This document shows positions 46,202-55,165 of a stretch of 64,000 nucleotides of DNA, in pieces. The stretch is from Azonexaceae bacterium (GTDB taxonomy: Bacteria > Pseudomonadota > Gammaproteobacteria > Burkholderiales > Rhodocyclaceae), in the NCBI GenBank assembly GCA_013335535.1, contig JAAXVL010000001.1, positions 265,764 through 329,763 on the forward strand, written 5' to 3'. The notes below the pieces were generated by a model. It ran no database searches and had not been told where the DNA came from. It was given only the letters and a program-made list of their open reading frames with translations. The position numbers and the translations under genes were made by a program. Each line of letters begins with the position of its first letter. Position 1 is the stretch's first letter.

Positions 46202-48214
46202 ATGTTCACCAAGATTCTGATCGCAAACCGCGGCGAAATTGCCTGCCGCGTCATCAAGACCGCCCGCAAGATGGGCATCAAGACCGTCGCCGTCTATTCC
46301 GAAGCCGACAAGGATGCCTTGTTCGTCGATATGGCCGACGAAGCCGTCTGCATCGGACCGGCCGCCTCGAAAGAGTCCTATCTGGTTGCCGACAAAATCA
46401 TCGCTGCTTGCAAGCAGACCGGTGCTCAGGCCGTCCATCCGGGCTACGGCTTCCTGTCGGAAAACGCCGCGTTCTCGCGTCGTCTGGAAGAAGAAGGCAT
46501 CAAGTTCATCGGTCCGAAGCACTACTCCATCGCCAAGATGGGCGACAAGATCGAGTCCAAGAAGCTGGCCATCGAAGCCAAGGTCAATACCATTCCTGGC
46601 TACAACGACGCCATCTCTGGTCCGGACGAAGCCGTCAAGATTGCCCAAGGTATCGGCTACCCTGTGATGATCAAGGCCTCCGCCGGTGGCGGCGGCAAGG
46701 GCCTGCGCGTGGCCTACAACGATGCCGAAGCGCACGAAGGCTTCTCGTCCTGCGTCAACGAAGCCCGTAATTCCTTCGGTGACGACCGTGTATTCATCGA
46801 AAAGTACGTTCTGGAACCCCGCCACATCGAAATTCAGTTGCTCGGTGACTCGCATGGCAACTATGTTTATCTGAACGAGCGTGACTGCTCGATACAGCGT
46901 CGCCACCAGAAGGTCATCGAAGAGGCACCGAGCCCCTTCGTGGATCCGGAGATGCGCAAGGCGATGGGCGAACAGGCTGTGGCCCTGGCCCGTGCGGTGA
47001 ACTACGAATCGGCCGGTACGGTCGAGTTCGTGGTGTCCGGTGCGACCAAGGAGTTCTACTTCCTGGAAATGAACACCCGCCTGCAGGTGGAACACCCGGT
47101 TACCGAACTGATCACCGGCCTCGACCTGGTCGAGCAGATGATCCGTGTTGCCTACGGTGAGAAGCTGCCGCTGACTCAGGCCGACGTGAAGATCGACGGC
47201 TGGGCCATGGAGTGCCGGATCAATGCCGAAGACCCGTTCCGCGGCTTCCTGCCGTCGACTGGTCGTCTGGTCAAGTTCCTGCCGCCGGCCGAAAGCACCG
47301 ACGCCAACGGTACGACCCGCGTCGATACCGGTGTTTACGACGGTGGCGAGATCTCGATGTTCTACGATTCGATGATTGCCAAGCTCATCGTGCACGGCAA
47401 GGACCGCAATGCGGCCATCGCCCGCATGCGTGACGCCCTGAACGGTTTCGTGATCCGCGGTATTTCGTCGAACATCCCGTTCCAGGCTGCGTTGATGCAG
47501 CACCCGGTGTTCCATTCCGGCATCTTCGACACGGGCTTCATCCCCAAGCATTACCCGACCGGCTTCGATGCCTCGATGGTGCCGCACGACGATCCGGCCT
47601 TGCTGGTTTCCGTGGCAGCTTACGTCTATCGCGCCTTTACCGACCGTTCTGCTTCCATCTCCGGCCAGTTGCAGGGCCATGAGCGTCTGGTTAGCGACAA
47701 CTGGATGGTGGTTCGCCTGGATGCGGCTGGCAATCAGCACCATCCGGTCACAGCCCGTCTGGTCGATGGCGGCTATGACATCGAGTACGGCGGTCAGCAC
47801 TACGAACTACGTTCGTCGTGGAAGCTGGGCGAGTCGCTGTTCGTTGGTACCTGCAACGGTCAGGCTTTCACGCTGCAGGTCGAACGGCACAAGACGAAAT
47901 ACTCCCTGTTCCACTGGGGTACCCGCGCCGACTTCATGGTGATGAGTGCCCGCGCTGCCGAACTGCTGTCGCTGATGCCGGAAAAACAGGCGCCGGACTT
48001 GTCCAAGTTCCTGATTTCGCCGATGCCCGGCCTGCTCCGCGAAGTCGCGGTGGCAGTCGGTCAGGAAGTGAAGGCGGGCGAGAAACTGGCCGTTATCGAA
48101 GCCATGAAGATGGAAAACATCCTCAAGGCCGACCAGGACTGCAAGGTGAAGAAGATTTCAGCGGCCGCCGGCGAGAGCCTGACGGTGGATCAGGTCATCA
48201 TCGAATTCGAGTGA
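46202..48214 (+). CDS. pccA: Propionyl-CoA carboxylase alpha chain (biotin carboxylase plus biotin carrier)
   Basis: This is the ATP-dependent biotin carboxylase with a fused biotin carrier. The N-terminal biotin carboxylase (MFTKILIANRGEIACRVIKT, HPGYGFLSENA, KASAGGGGKGLR, EMNTRLQVEHPVTE) spans about residues 1-445. The middle domain resembles the PCC BT domain, and the C-terminal biotinyl domain carries the acceptor Lys in EAMKMEN at about residue 636. The 670 residues match PccA and exclude AccC. It ends the operon; the stop is followed at once by a dispersed element and then a terminator. Confidence 0.94.
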   Translation: MFTKILIANRGEIACRVIKTARKMGIKTVAVYSEADKDALFVDMADEAVCIGPAASKESYLVADKIIAACKQTGAQAVHPGYGFLSENAAFSRRLEEEGIKFIGPKHYSIAKMGDKIESKKLAIEAKVNTIPGYNDAISGPDEAVKIAQGIGYPVMIKASAGGGGKGLRVAYNDAEAHEGFSSCVNEARNSFGDDRVFIEKYVLEPRHIEIQLLGDSHGNYVYLNERDCSIQRRHQKVIEEAPSPFVDPEMRKAMGEQAVALARAVNYESAGTVEFVVSGATKEFYFLEMNTRLQVEHPVTELITGLDLVEQMIRVAYGEKLPLTQADVKIDGWAMECRINAEDPFRGFLPSTGRLVKFLPPAESTDANGTTRVDTGVYDGGEISMFYDSMIAKLIVHGKDRNAAIARMRDALNGFVIRGISSNIPFQAALMQHPVFHSGIFDTGFIPKHYPTGFDASMVPHDDPALLVSVAAYVYRAFTDRSASISGQLQGHERLVSDNWMVVRLDAAGNQHHPVTARLVDGGYDIEYGGQHYELRSSWKLGESLFVGTCNGQAFTLQVERHKTKYSLFHWGTRADFMVMSARAAELLSLMPEKQAPDLSKFLISPMPGLLREVAVAVGQEVKAGEKLAVIEAMKMENILKADQDCKVKKISAAAGESLTVDQVIIEFE

Positions 48215-48253
48215 TTTGAATTTCGGCCGGTTTTTCCGGTTGACCGTGGAAAT
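48215..48253 (-). repeat. Dispersed 40-bp element, copy 8 (after pccA, reverse orientation)
   Basis: On the - strand it reads ATTTCCACGGTCAACCGGAA, then AAACCGGCCGAAATTCAAA. This is a near-perfect copy between the pccA stop and the terminator hairpin, and the clearest copy in reverse orientation. Confidence 0.88.
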
Positions 48254-48254
48254 C

Positions 48255-48282
48255 AAGGCCCGCCAACCGGCGGGCCTTTTTT
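48255..48282 (+). terminator. Intrinsic terminator after pccA
   Basis: GGCCCGCC and GGCGGGCC form an 8-bp GC stem around the loop AACC, extended by A-T pairs and followed by a T-run. It lies between the convergent pccA gene and the 511-residue protein gene, and the flanking A residues allow bidirectional use. Confidence 0.88.
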
Positions 48283-49816
48283 ATTGTTTGCTGATCGCGT
48301 AGCGGACGAAATCGATGCCGCGTTCGAGTACTTCGGTCGGCATCAGGTGGCTGACCGAGGTTCCCTCCAGCGTAACGCCGGTATCCAGCCTGATGCCGGC
48401 CACACTGGGGACAATCAGCGAACAGTCGTCCCCGTCGTGAAGCAGGAAGACGGGGACCACGGCATTTGTCTGGCCCGGTGCAGACGGGCGGGCAAGGCGG
48501 CCAGCCTCGATACGTTCCTCGTACCACTGCAGATCGGCGGCCAGCGCCCCGCCCGGAATGCTTTGCAGGCCGACCATGACCCCAAGGCGGGGTACGCCGA
48601 GCGAGCTCGAGGCGATCAGGCAGGGCGATTGGCGGCGGGCTCCCATACGGTCGGCCGGACGGATGGCCTTGCCGTCAACAAGCAGCCAGTTTTCGCTGGG
48701 AACGTTGAGTTTCTTGACGGCCGTTGGCATCGTCGACACGCGGTCAAAGCCGAACATGGCGGTGCGTTGATGGGCCAGCGTGGCGCTGGTGGCATCGAGC
48801 GATCCGCTCTGGACGATCATCTCGCCGGTAAAGGTTGCGTAGGCAAATTCGGCACCGAAGGCGAGCTCGATTTCGCCGATTTCCGTGCTTCGGTGCTGGC
48901 CGTGGGATTCAAGGCTGGCCTCGATGTCACGCAGCAGACGGATGCAGGCTGCCGGCGACAGTTCGCGTCCAAGTTTCAGCGACTCCGGTGATTCCCCTTC
49001 CTTGAGCGCGGCAATTCGCTGGGTGATCTTGCGAGTCACCCTGGGGACGTCGAGCCAGCGCGGGATACCCGCTGGCATGTTGTCGCCAAACAAGGGGCCG
49101 AGATCGACGGAATGACCTCTCGGGTCGTCGTCCGGCATGGTCTGGAAACCGGCCAGCTCGCGCCAGCGGCTGAGCGCCCGGTTGGCAACGGCAAGCTGGG
49201 CGGCGGACAGGCGGTATGGGTCGATCAGGCGCAGCATGAAGGCCCAGGCCAGATGGCCAGCAATGGTGGTGTCGACAAGATGGGGGAAGTCACGATCAGG
49301 CTGCGCATGACGCGACAAACCGTCTCTTTCGGCTTGGTCGAGAATGGCGAAGAGCATTTGGTCGAGCAGCGGCGGGCATTCCCGGGCGGCCAGGAAGTGA
49401 CAATATTCCGTCATCCGGATGGCACAAGCAGCCCGGTGCAGCAGCTTGCCTTTCTCGGCCGCGGAAAAATGCGGGGCAAGGCGCAGATAAGCCGTACCCA
49501 GGCGCAGCCAGAGTCGTTGGGCGACGTCAAAAGCGCGTTGATCGTCGTCGAGCATGGGCAGCGCCTTGCGCAAGTAACGTGGCTCGATGGCGTCCTGGCC
49601 CGGCACGGCGGCGGTCCGCAGCAGGTCGAGCAGTTCGATGGCGAGGGGGGGCGGGAGCGTCGATGCCTCGATGGCTTCGATCTGCAGGCTGATGGCGGCC
49701 AGCATGTGCATCGGCTGGGCTTGCGGCTGGCTGGCCAGCCAGGCTTTTGCCGATGCCCGGTCGTGAAAGGCCAGGGCGATGTTCTTGCGCGGTTCGGGCA
49801 ATGTTAACCAATGCAT
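48281..49816 (-). CDS. Uncharacterised 511-residue cytoplasmic protein
   Basis: No signal peptide or membrane segment is seen. The ATG at 49816 is preceded by GGAAGGAG, a strong ribosome binding site, so expression is likely. The N-terminal two thirds are helical and Ala/Leu-rich, with segments such as KALPMLDDDQRAFDVAQRLW and SAAQLAVANRALSRWRELAG. The C-terminal part is more beta-like (LGVMVGLQSIPGGALAADLQ, TGVTLEGTSVSHLMPTEVLE). I do not recognise a family. The gene converges on pccA and is divergent from the 90-residue gene at 49846. Confidence 0.8.
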   Translation of the reverse strand: MHWLTLPEPRKNIALAFHDRASAKAWLASQPQAQPMHMLAAISLQIEAIEASTLPPPLAIELLDLLRTAAVPGQDAIEPRYLRKALPMLDDDQRAFDVAQRLWLRLGTAYLRLAPHFSAAEKGKLLHRAACAIRMTEYCHFLAARECPPLLDQMLFAILDQAERDGLSRHAQPDRDFPHLVDTTIAGHLAWAFMLRLIDPYRLSAAQLAVANRALSRWRELAGFQTMPDDDPRGHSVDLGPLFGDNMPAGIPRWLDVPRVTRKITQRIAALKEGESPESLKLGRELSPAACIRLLRDIEASLESHGQHRSTEIGEIELAFGAEFAYATFTGEMIVQSGSLDATSATLAHQRTAMFGFDRVSTMPTAVKKLNVPSENWLLVDGKAIRPADRMGARRQSPCLIASSSLGVPRLGVMVGLQSIPGGALAADLQWYEERIEAGRLARPSAPGQTNAVVPVFLLHDGDDCSLIVPSVAGIRLDTGVTLEGTSVSHLMPTEVLERGIDFVRYAISKQ

Positions 49817-49845
49817 GGTCGCTCCTTCCGGAGTAAGCTTGAACG

Positions 49846-50118
49846 ATGAGCGGATTTGAACATTATGATCGCGAACTGCGGGATCTTGATAGCGAGATTC
49901 ACCGGTACGCAGCTGTTTGTCGCGTCAATCTGGCCAATCGCCACGAAATTGATGCCTGTTTGCGCAATCACCACGAAAACTGGGCCGACGACAAGGCGCG
50001 CGAGTCGTTGCAGGGCCTGCTGATTCTGCGCATCAAGCTGGAGACCGAGATGATAGCCCTTGGATTTTCTCCACCACCCTTGGTTCCGCCTTCGTCAGAA
50101 GAGGCTAGCGAACGCTGA
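49846..50118 (+). CDS. Small conserved-looking protein, unknown function
   Basis: This is a 90-residue soluble, acidic, mainly helical protein (HYDRELRDLDSEIHRYAAVC, LQGLLILRIKLETEMIALGF) with a Pro-rich tail. GGAG lies at 49830-49833, 12 bp before the ATG, somewhat far. Its last 14 bp overlap the convergent end of napF. No family is recognised; the coherent helical pattern favours a real gene. Confidence 0.6.
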   Translation: MSGFEHYDRELRDLDSEIHRYAAVCRVNLANRHEIDACLRNHHENWADDKARESLQGLLILRIKLETEMIALGFSPPPLVPPSSEEASER

Positions 50119-50581
50119 TCGCAGTAACTGGACAGGGCGCTACGCAGGCGCCGCAGCCGGTGCATTTTTCGGGATCGATTTCGGGTAGCGGGCTGCCACC
50201 CAGCCGGGGGGCGAAACGAATGGCGCGGGCATCGCAGAAGTCGCCGCAGACGCGGCATTCAACACCCTGACGGGGCAGGCAGTCTTCGCCTATGGTTGCC
50301 TTGTAGGTCCAGGCGGCTTGTTCGGGTTGCCGGAGCAAAGCCTTGGGCTGGCAGCTGCTGACGCAGTCGACGCAGAAAGTGCATTCTCCCTGGCTGAAGT
50401 CGACAGTGGGATAGCCGCCATCGCCACTGACGAGAATCCCTGTCGGGCAGGCTTTGAGGCAGTCGTTGCAGCGCGTGCAGTGGTCGATGAATTCTGCTTC
50501 CGGGAGCGCCCAGGGCGGGCGAATTTCAGCCCTGGGGCGCGGTCGACCGCGGAAGAAGCCGCGCCGGGACAGGTCGACCAT
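50105..50581 (-). CDS. napF: Ferredoxin-type protein NapF
   Basis: This 158-residue iron-sulfur protein has three [4Fe-4S] cysteine clusters: CTRCNDCLKACPTG, CTFCVDCVSSCQP and CTGCGACVAPCP. A further cysteine group is CRVCGDFC. The N-terminus MVDLSRRGFFRGR is characteristic of NapF, which assists NapA maturation in the cytoplasm. No napDAGHBC genes are near. It starts 11 bp after ccmI and appears to be the last gene of the ccm operon, which fits co-expression of cytochrome c and periplasmic nitrate reductase functions. Confidence 0.88.
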   Translation of the reverse strand: MVDLSRRGFFRGRPRPRAEIRPPWALPEAEFIDHCTRCNDCLKACPTGILVSGDGGYPTVDFSQGECTFCVDCVSSCQPKALLRQPEQAAWTYKATIGEDCLPRQGVECRVCGDFCDARAIRFAPRLGGSPLPEIDPEKCTGCGACVAPCPVTAISVR

Positions 50582-50592
50582 GTTGCTTTGGC

Positions 50593-51432
50593 CTACTTGC
50601 CAGCTTTCATCTTCTCGATGCCGCTACGCAGCATCTGATCGATCTCGGAGCCCGGTTCGACTTGCGACAGCAGCGGCTCCCAGTAGGAAAGCCCCTTCTT
50701 GTTGTCGCCGGCCTCCATGGCGGCAGCGCCGGCCAGGAACATGCTGTGGGCGTGCTGCGGATCGACTTTCAGTGCACGTTCGATGAGCTGCAGGGCCTTG
50801 CTGTTGATACCCTTGCCGTTGGCCATGGCGATGGCTTCGGCATAGCTGGCCAGCTGGTCGGGATCATCGCTGATGGCTTTCTCGGCCTTGGCAAAGGCCT
50901 GAACAGCTTCGTCGTAGCGGCCCATCGATTTGTACGAGCGGGCAAGCATGAGCCAGCCCGGCATGTTGTCCGGGTTGGCTTTGAGCTTTTCGGCCAGGCT
51001 GGCGACCATTTCGTTGATCTTTTCTGGCGTCATTTGCTGCGGAGCAGCGGCTTGTGTCGGATCGAGGGCTTTCGGATTGCCGAGCATGCCGTAGCCGAGC
51101 AGGCCGAGGATGGGCAGCAGGATCAGGATGGCGATGGCTGTTTTGCGGCTCGGGCCATGCGTGGCCGGCGCTGCGACGTCCGTGGCGGCCGGCTCGACTT
51201 CTTCGAGCAGGCGACGTTGGAGCTCGTGTCTGGCTTGTTCGAAATCGGCCTCGGCCAGCGAACCTTCGGATTTTTCACGGGTCAGTTCCGCCAGCTGGTC
51301 GCGGAAGATGGCGAGATTGGCCTCCTTGCGGTCGGCCTTGCTCGTGGAGCGCAGGCCGAGCCACAGCGGCGGCAGGATGAAGGCAGAAACCACCACGATC
51401 AACAAGATGGCAAAAACGGCGAACTGGTTCAT
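50593..51432 (-). CDS. ccmI: Cytochrome c maturation protein CcmI
   Basis: CcmI chaperones apocytochrome c to the CcmF/H haem lyase. The 279-residue protein has an N-terminal helix (FAVFAILLIVVVSAFILPPL), a cytoplasmic coiled-coil loop (about 25-100), a second helix (TAIAILILLPILGLLGYGML) and periplasmic TPR repeats (WLMLARSYKSMGRYDEAVQA). It lacks the long C-terminal extension of some CcmI proteins. It overlaps ccmH by ATGA at 51429-51432. Confidence 0.9.
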   Translation of the reverse strand: MNQFAVFAILLIVVVSAFILPPLWLGLRSTSKADRKEANLAIFRDQLAELTREKSEGSLAEADFEQARHELQRRLLEEVEPAATDVAAPATHGPSRKTAIAILILLPILGLLGYGMLGNPKALDPTQAAAPQQMTPEKINEMVASLAEKLKANPDNMPGWLMLARSYKSMGRYDEAVQAFAKAEKAISDDPDQLASYAEAIAMANGKGINSKALQLIERALKVDPQHAHSMFLAGAAAMEAGDNKKGLSYWEPLLSQVEPGSEIDQMLRSGIEKMKAGK

Positions 51433-51917
51433 TTCTGGTCGATTTCCTTGAGCATCGCGTCGGCGCGGCTGGATTCGTCAGCCGACAGCGGCTGGTCTTC
51501 GGCATTGATGCGGGTGGCGCGGCGGCGCAGGTAGCGCTGCAAGATGAACAGGCCGAGTAGCATGAGCGCGACCGGGCCACCCCACAGGAGCAGTGTGATG
51601 CCTTTGACCGGCGGGCGATAGAGGACGAAATCACCGTAACGGGTGACCATGAAATCGACAATTTCCTTGTCGCTTTTGCCGTCCTTGATCATGGTCCGGA
51701 CTTCGCGGCGCAGGTCCTGCGCCAGTTCGGCGTTGGAGTCGGCGATGGTCTGGTTCTGGCAAACCAGGCAGCGCAATTCCTCGGAAAGCTTCTGCAGGCG
51801 CTTTTCGGCGACCGGATCGGCGGCGGTGGCCGCTTCGGTCGCGGCATCGGCGAATGCCACGGTCGACCCGAAAAAAGAGCCAAAAATGAAAAGGGCGATC
51901 AGCAAATGGCGCTTCAT
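51429..51917 (-). CDS. ccmH: Cytochrome c maturation protein CcmH
   Basis: This is a membrane-anchored thiol-disulfide protein that reduces the apocytochrome CXXCH cysteines. The start at 51917 (MKRHLLIALFIFGSFFGSTV) overlaps the ccmG stop as ATGA; the longer frame is a shadow in ccmG. The motif LRCLVCQNQ is at about residue 48 and a C-terminal helix (TLLLWGGPVALMLLGLFIL) anchors it. The hydrophobic core of the signal peptide (residues about 9-22) is encoded on the antisense strand of a dispersed element, so the repeat contributes part of a functional export signal. Confidence 0.92.
   Translation of the reverse strand: MKRHLLIALFIFGSFFGSTVAFADAATEAATAADPVAEKRLQKLSEELRCLVCQNQTIADSNAELAQDLRREVRTMIKDGKSDKEIVDFMVTRYGDFVLYRPPVKGITLLLWGGPVALMLLGLFILQRYLRRRATRINAEDQPLSADESSRADAMLKEIDQK
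51853..51892 (+). repeat. Dispersed 40-bp element, copy 9 (in ccmH signal peptide)
   Basis: This copy reads AATGCCACGGTCGACCCGAA, then AAAAGAGCCAAAAATGAAAA. There is one change in the core (GTCGAC for GTCAAC). It points along +, opposite to ccmH, and encodes FFGSTVAF in the signal peptide. Confidence 0.85.
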
Positions 51918-52498
51918 TTGTTCAACTCGGCCAGCAGCGGCATGATTTTCTGGGCCAGCACGTCCGGCGAAATCGGCCCGGTGTGCTTCATGCGGATGAT
52001 GCCGGTCTTGTCGATAACATAGGTTTCCGGAACGCCATAGACGCCGTAGTCGATGCCGACCCGGCCATCGATATCCATGACCGTCAGCGTGTACGGGTTG
52101 CCGTGCTGGGCCAGCCACTGATTGGCGCGCTGGAAGGCGAGTTTTTTCTCTTCATCGGCCGGCATCTTGCTCATGTCGAAATTGCCGTCGCCACGCACTT
52201 CCTTGTAGTTCAGCCCGACCAGCGGCACGTTGGCCTTCTTCGAAAACTCGACCAGCACCGGGTGCTCGGCGCGGCACGAGACGCACCACGAGGACCAGAC
52301 GTTGAACAACCAGACCTTGCCCTGCATGTCCTTTGGGCCGAGCATCTTTTCCGGCGTGTCCAGCACATTCAGGTTGAAGGTCGGGGCCGGTTTGCCGACC
52401 AGCGGCGAAGGAACGTCGCGCGGGTTGAGGTTGAGACCGACGGCAAGCAGGGCGACAAGGGCGGCGAAGGCGCCGAGGATCCAGTAGTAACGATTCAT
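51914..52498 (-). CDS. ccmG: Thiol:disulfide interchange protein CcmG (DsbE)
   Basis: This periplasmic, membrane-anchored thioredoxin keeps apocytochrome c or CcmH reduced. The start at 52498 (MNRYYWILGAFAALVALLAV) overlaps the ccmF stop. One N-terminal helix precedes the thioredoxin domain with the active site WCVSCRAEHP. GVYGVPETYVIDKTG contains the cis-proline loop. It has 194 residues. The active site here is CVSC rather than the commoner CPTC. Confidence 0.92.
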   Translation of the reverse strand: MNRYYWILGAFAALVALLAVGLNLNPRDVPSPLVGKPAPTFNLNVLDTPEKMLGPKDMQGKVWLFNVWSSWCVSCRAEHPVLVEFSKKANVPLVGLNYKEVRGDGNFDMSKMPADEEKKLAFQRANQWLAQHGNPYTLTVMDIDGRVGIDYGVYGVPETYVIDKTGIIRMKHTGPISPDVLAQKIMPLLAELNK

Positions 52499-54489
52499 GC
52501 GTGTTGGCTTCCAGCCGGGGTTTGAACAGGAGACGAGGCGCGGGATTTGGCGCGGTAACGGCGATCGAGCATGGCGAGCAGGCCGCCCAGCGCCATCAGC
52601 ACGCAGCCGCCCCAGATCCAGTCGACGAAGGGTTTGTAATAAACGCGCACGGCCCATTCGGCTTCCGGGCGGTCACGGTCGATCGGTTCGCCGAGCGAGA
52701 CATAAACGTCGCGCAGGAAACCGGCGTCGATGGCGGCCTCGGTCATCGGCATGCCGGACGACGCGTAATTACGTTTTTCGGGTTTCATTTTCAGGCGGAA
52801 TTTCCCGTCGACCGTGAGATCGAAATCGCCCTGCGCCGCGACGTAGTTCGGCCCCTGAATTTCCCGGACGCCATTGAACTTGAAGCTGTAGCCGGCGACA
52901 TTGACCGTCTCGCCAGGCGCCATCTTGACGTCCTTTTCATCCTGGAAACTGTTGACCATGGTCACGCCGATGACAAATACGGCGATGCCGAAGTGGGCGA
53001 TGCACATGCCGACAAAGCTGCGTGGCTGCTTGAATGCGGCGCTCAGGAAAGACTGGCCGGCACGCGTGTTCTGGACGCGTTCGACAAAAGCGGTCAGCGT
53101 CGTAAACGTCACCCAGGCGGCGAGCAGGATGCCGAGGGCTGTCAGCGCGGTCCAGTGACCATAAACCAGCGGCAGAGCAATGGCGACGACGGCAGCAGCA
53201 AGCATGGCCCAGCGTACGGTCCGGGTGATTTCCGGGATCGATGCATCCTTCCAGCGGGCGAACGGGGCGACGCCCATGAGGAACAACACTGGTGCCATGA
53301 CCGGCACGAAGACCGCATTGAAGTAAGGCGGCCCGACCGAAATCTTGCCGACGCCGAGCGCATCGATGAGCAGCGGGTAGAGCGTGCCGAGCAGCACCGT
53401 GGCGCAGGCGACGACGAGCAGTACGTTGTTGGTGAGCAGCAGCGATTCGCGCGAAACCAAGGCAAAACGGCCGCCCAGCCCGATTTTCGGTGCGCGCCAG
53501 GCGAACAGGGCGAGCGAGGTGCCGATGACGGCGACGAGGAAGATCAGGATGAAGATGCCGCGCCGCGGGTCGGTGGCAAAGGCATGAACCGAGGTCAGCA
53601 CACCGGAACGGACGAGGAAGGTGCCAAGCAGAGACAGCGAGAAGGCCGAGATTGCCAGCAGGACGGTCCAGTTCTTGAAGCTGCCGCGCTTTTCGGTGAC
53701 CGACAGCGAATGGATCAGCGCCGTGCCGACCAGCCAGGGCATGAACGAGGCGTTTTCGACCGGATCCCAGAACCACCAGCCGCCCCAGCCCAGTTCGTAA
53801 TAGGCCCACCACGAACCCATGGCGATACCCAGCGTCAGGAAGCACCAGGCGGCCATCGTCCATGGCCGCGACCAGCGAGCCCAGGCGGCGTCCAACTGAC
53901 CGGAAAGCAGTGCCGCGATGGCGAAGGCAAAGGCGACCGAGAAGCCGACGTAACCCATGTAGAGCAGCGGCGGGTGAATGACCAGGCCAAAGTCCTGCAG
54001 CAGGGGATTGAGGTCGCGCCCTTCGGCTGCCGCCGGGAGCAGGCGCTCGAATGGGTTGGAGGTGATGAGGATGAAGAGCAGGAAACCGAAAGCAACGAGT
54101 CCCAGCGTGCCGAGGACGCGGGCGACCATCGTTTCCGGCAATTGCCGCGACAGCATGGCGACGCCAAAGGCCCACCAGGTCAGGAACAGCATCCACAACA
54201 GCAGCGAACCTTCGTGTCCGCCCCACACGGCAGCGACGCGATATTGCAGCGGCAGCAGCGAATTGGAGTGCTGGGCAACATAGACCACCGAGAAGTCACT
54301 GGTCACGAAAGCCTGGGTCAGGCAGGCGAAGGAAAAGGTGAGCAGCAGAGCCATGGCCGAAGCGGCGGGCCGGGCAACGGCAACCCAGGACATGCGGTTC
54401 TGGTGGGCGCCGAGCAGCGGCAGCGTGCCGAGGATCAGGGCGACCAGTGTGGCGAGAATCAGGGCGAAATGGCCGAGTTCGGGAATCAT
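52495..54489 (-). CDS. ccmF: Cytochrome c haem lyase subunit CcmF
   Basis: CcmF attaches haem to apocytochrome c with CcmH and CcmI. The 664-residue protein has about fifteen transmembrane helices and the tryptophan-rich haem-handling motif GWGGWWFWDPVENASFMPWL at about residues 225-250. WGGHEGSLLLW and the conserved His residues for haem b lie earlier. It overlaps ccmG at its 3' end and begins 2 bp after the ccmE stop. Confidence 0.94.
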   Translation of the reverse strand: MIPELGHFALILATLVALILGTLPLLGAHQNRMSWVAVARPAASAMALLLTFSFACLTQAFVTSDFSVVYVAQHSNSLLPLQYRVAAVWGGHEGSLLLWMLFLTWWAFGVAMLSRQLPETMVARVLGTLGLVAFGFLLFILITSNPFERLLPAAAEGRDLNPLLQDFGLVIHPPLLYMGYVGFSVAFAFAIAALLSGQLDAAWARWSRPWTMAAWCFLTLGIAMGSWWAYYELGWGGWWFWDPVENASFMPWLVGTALIHSLSVTEKRGSFKNWTVLLAISAFSLSLLGTFLVRSGVLTSVHAFATDPRRGIFILIFLVAVIGTSLALFAWRAPKIGLGGRFALVSRESLLLTNNVLLVVACATVLLGTLYPLLIDALGVGKISVGPPYFNAVFVPVMAPVLFLMGVAPFARWKDASIPEITRTVRWAMLAAAVVAIALPLVYGHWTALTALGILLAAWVTFTTLTAFVERVQNTRAGQSFLSAAFKQPRSFVGMCIAHFGIAVFVIGVTMVNSFQDEKDVKMAPGETVNVAGYSFKFNGVREIQGPNYVAAQGDFDLTVDGKFRLKMKPEKRNYASSGMPMTEAAIDAGFLRDVYVSLGEPIDRDRPEAEWAVRVYYKPFVDWIWGGCVLMALGGLLAMLDRRYRAKSRASSPVQTPAGSQHA

Positions 54490-54491
54490 GT

Positions 54492-54980
54492 TCAGTAGCT
54501 CGCTTTCGGCTTGTCGCTGCCGTAGGAGGACGGGGAGACGTGTTTCCCGGCTTCCTTGGCCTGGGCGTCGCCAACGGCCTTGGCGGCCTCCGGCGGCATG
54601 TAGTTTTCATCATGCTTGGCCAGCACTTCGCTAGCCGTGAAGGTGCCGTCGGCAGCCATTTTCCCTTGGGCGACCACACCCTTGCCTTCCTTGAACAGGT
54701 CGGGAAGGATGCCCTTGTAATGTACGGTGATGTCCTTTGCCGTGTCGGTCACCACGAAAGCGATGGTCACCCCGTCAGCCTGGCGCTGCAGGCTGCTTTC
54801 CTTGACCAGGCCGCCAATGCGGAAGGCCTTGCCCTGCGGCGCCTTGCCTTCGGCGACGTCGGTCGGCGAGATGTAGAGAGCGATATTGCTGTTCAGGGCG
54901 TTGAGGACAAGCGCGGCAATGATGCCGATGATGGCCAGCGCGCCGCCGATCAGGGCGAGTTTCTTGTGACGGGATTTCAT
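54492..54980 (-). CDS. ccmE: Cytochrome c haem chaperone CcmE
   Basis: CcmE carries haem covalently on a histidine between CcmC and CcmF. The 162-residue protein has one N-terminal anchor ([20 protein letters not shown]) and an OB-fold periplasmic domain. The haem-binding His is in [13 protein letters not shown] at about residue 125, with the neighbouring Tyr. It overlaps ccmD at 54977-54980. Confidence 0.94.
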   Translation of the reverse strand: MKSRHKKLALIGGALAIIGIIAALVLNALNSNIALYISPTDVAEGKAPQGKAFRIGGLVKESSLQRQADGVTIAFVVTDTAKDITVHYKGILPDLFKEGKGVVAQGKMAADGTFTASEVLAKHDENYMPPEAAKAVGDAQAKEAGKHVSPSSYGSDKPKASY

Positions 54981-55165
54981 TCTGCGGTGTTCCTTGTTTC
55001 GGCGCGCAATTGGCGCTTGAGGCGAGCGATGGTGCTCTTTCGATTGCGGGCGACGGCGATCGGTTCAATTGCCATGATCAGAACGGTGGCGCCGAACGAT
55101 CCCCAGACGTAAAAGCCATAGCCACCCATGGCTATGAAGTCGGAAAAACTGTTCCAGTGAATCAT
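54977..55165 (-). CDS. ccmD: Haem exporter protein CcmD
   Basis: This is a 62-residue single-helix protein that assists release of holo-CcmE from the CcmABC complex. [20 protein letters not shown] is the typical CcmD helix, followed by a basic tail ([16 protein letters not shown]). The start at 55165 overlaps the ccmC stop as ATGA. The open frame extends far upstream only as a shadow of ccmC. Confidence 0.9.
   Translation of the reverse strand: MIHWNSFSDFIAMGGYGFYVWGSFGATVLIMAIEPIAVARNRKSTIARLKRQLRAETRNTAE

Noticed and set aside
48281..49816. PilZ or other c-di-GMP effector identity for the 511-residue protein
   Set aside because: No RxxxR plus D/NxSxxG pair is visible, so no function is assigned.
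52776..52809. Reverse copy of the element inside ccmF
   Set aside because: CACGGTCGAC and AAAATGAAA are present at near-correct spacing, but the encoded TVDGKFRLKMKPEKR looks like normal CcmF family sequence, so chance or protein constraint is a sufficient explanation.
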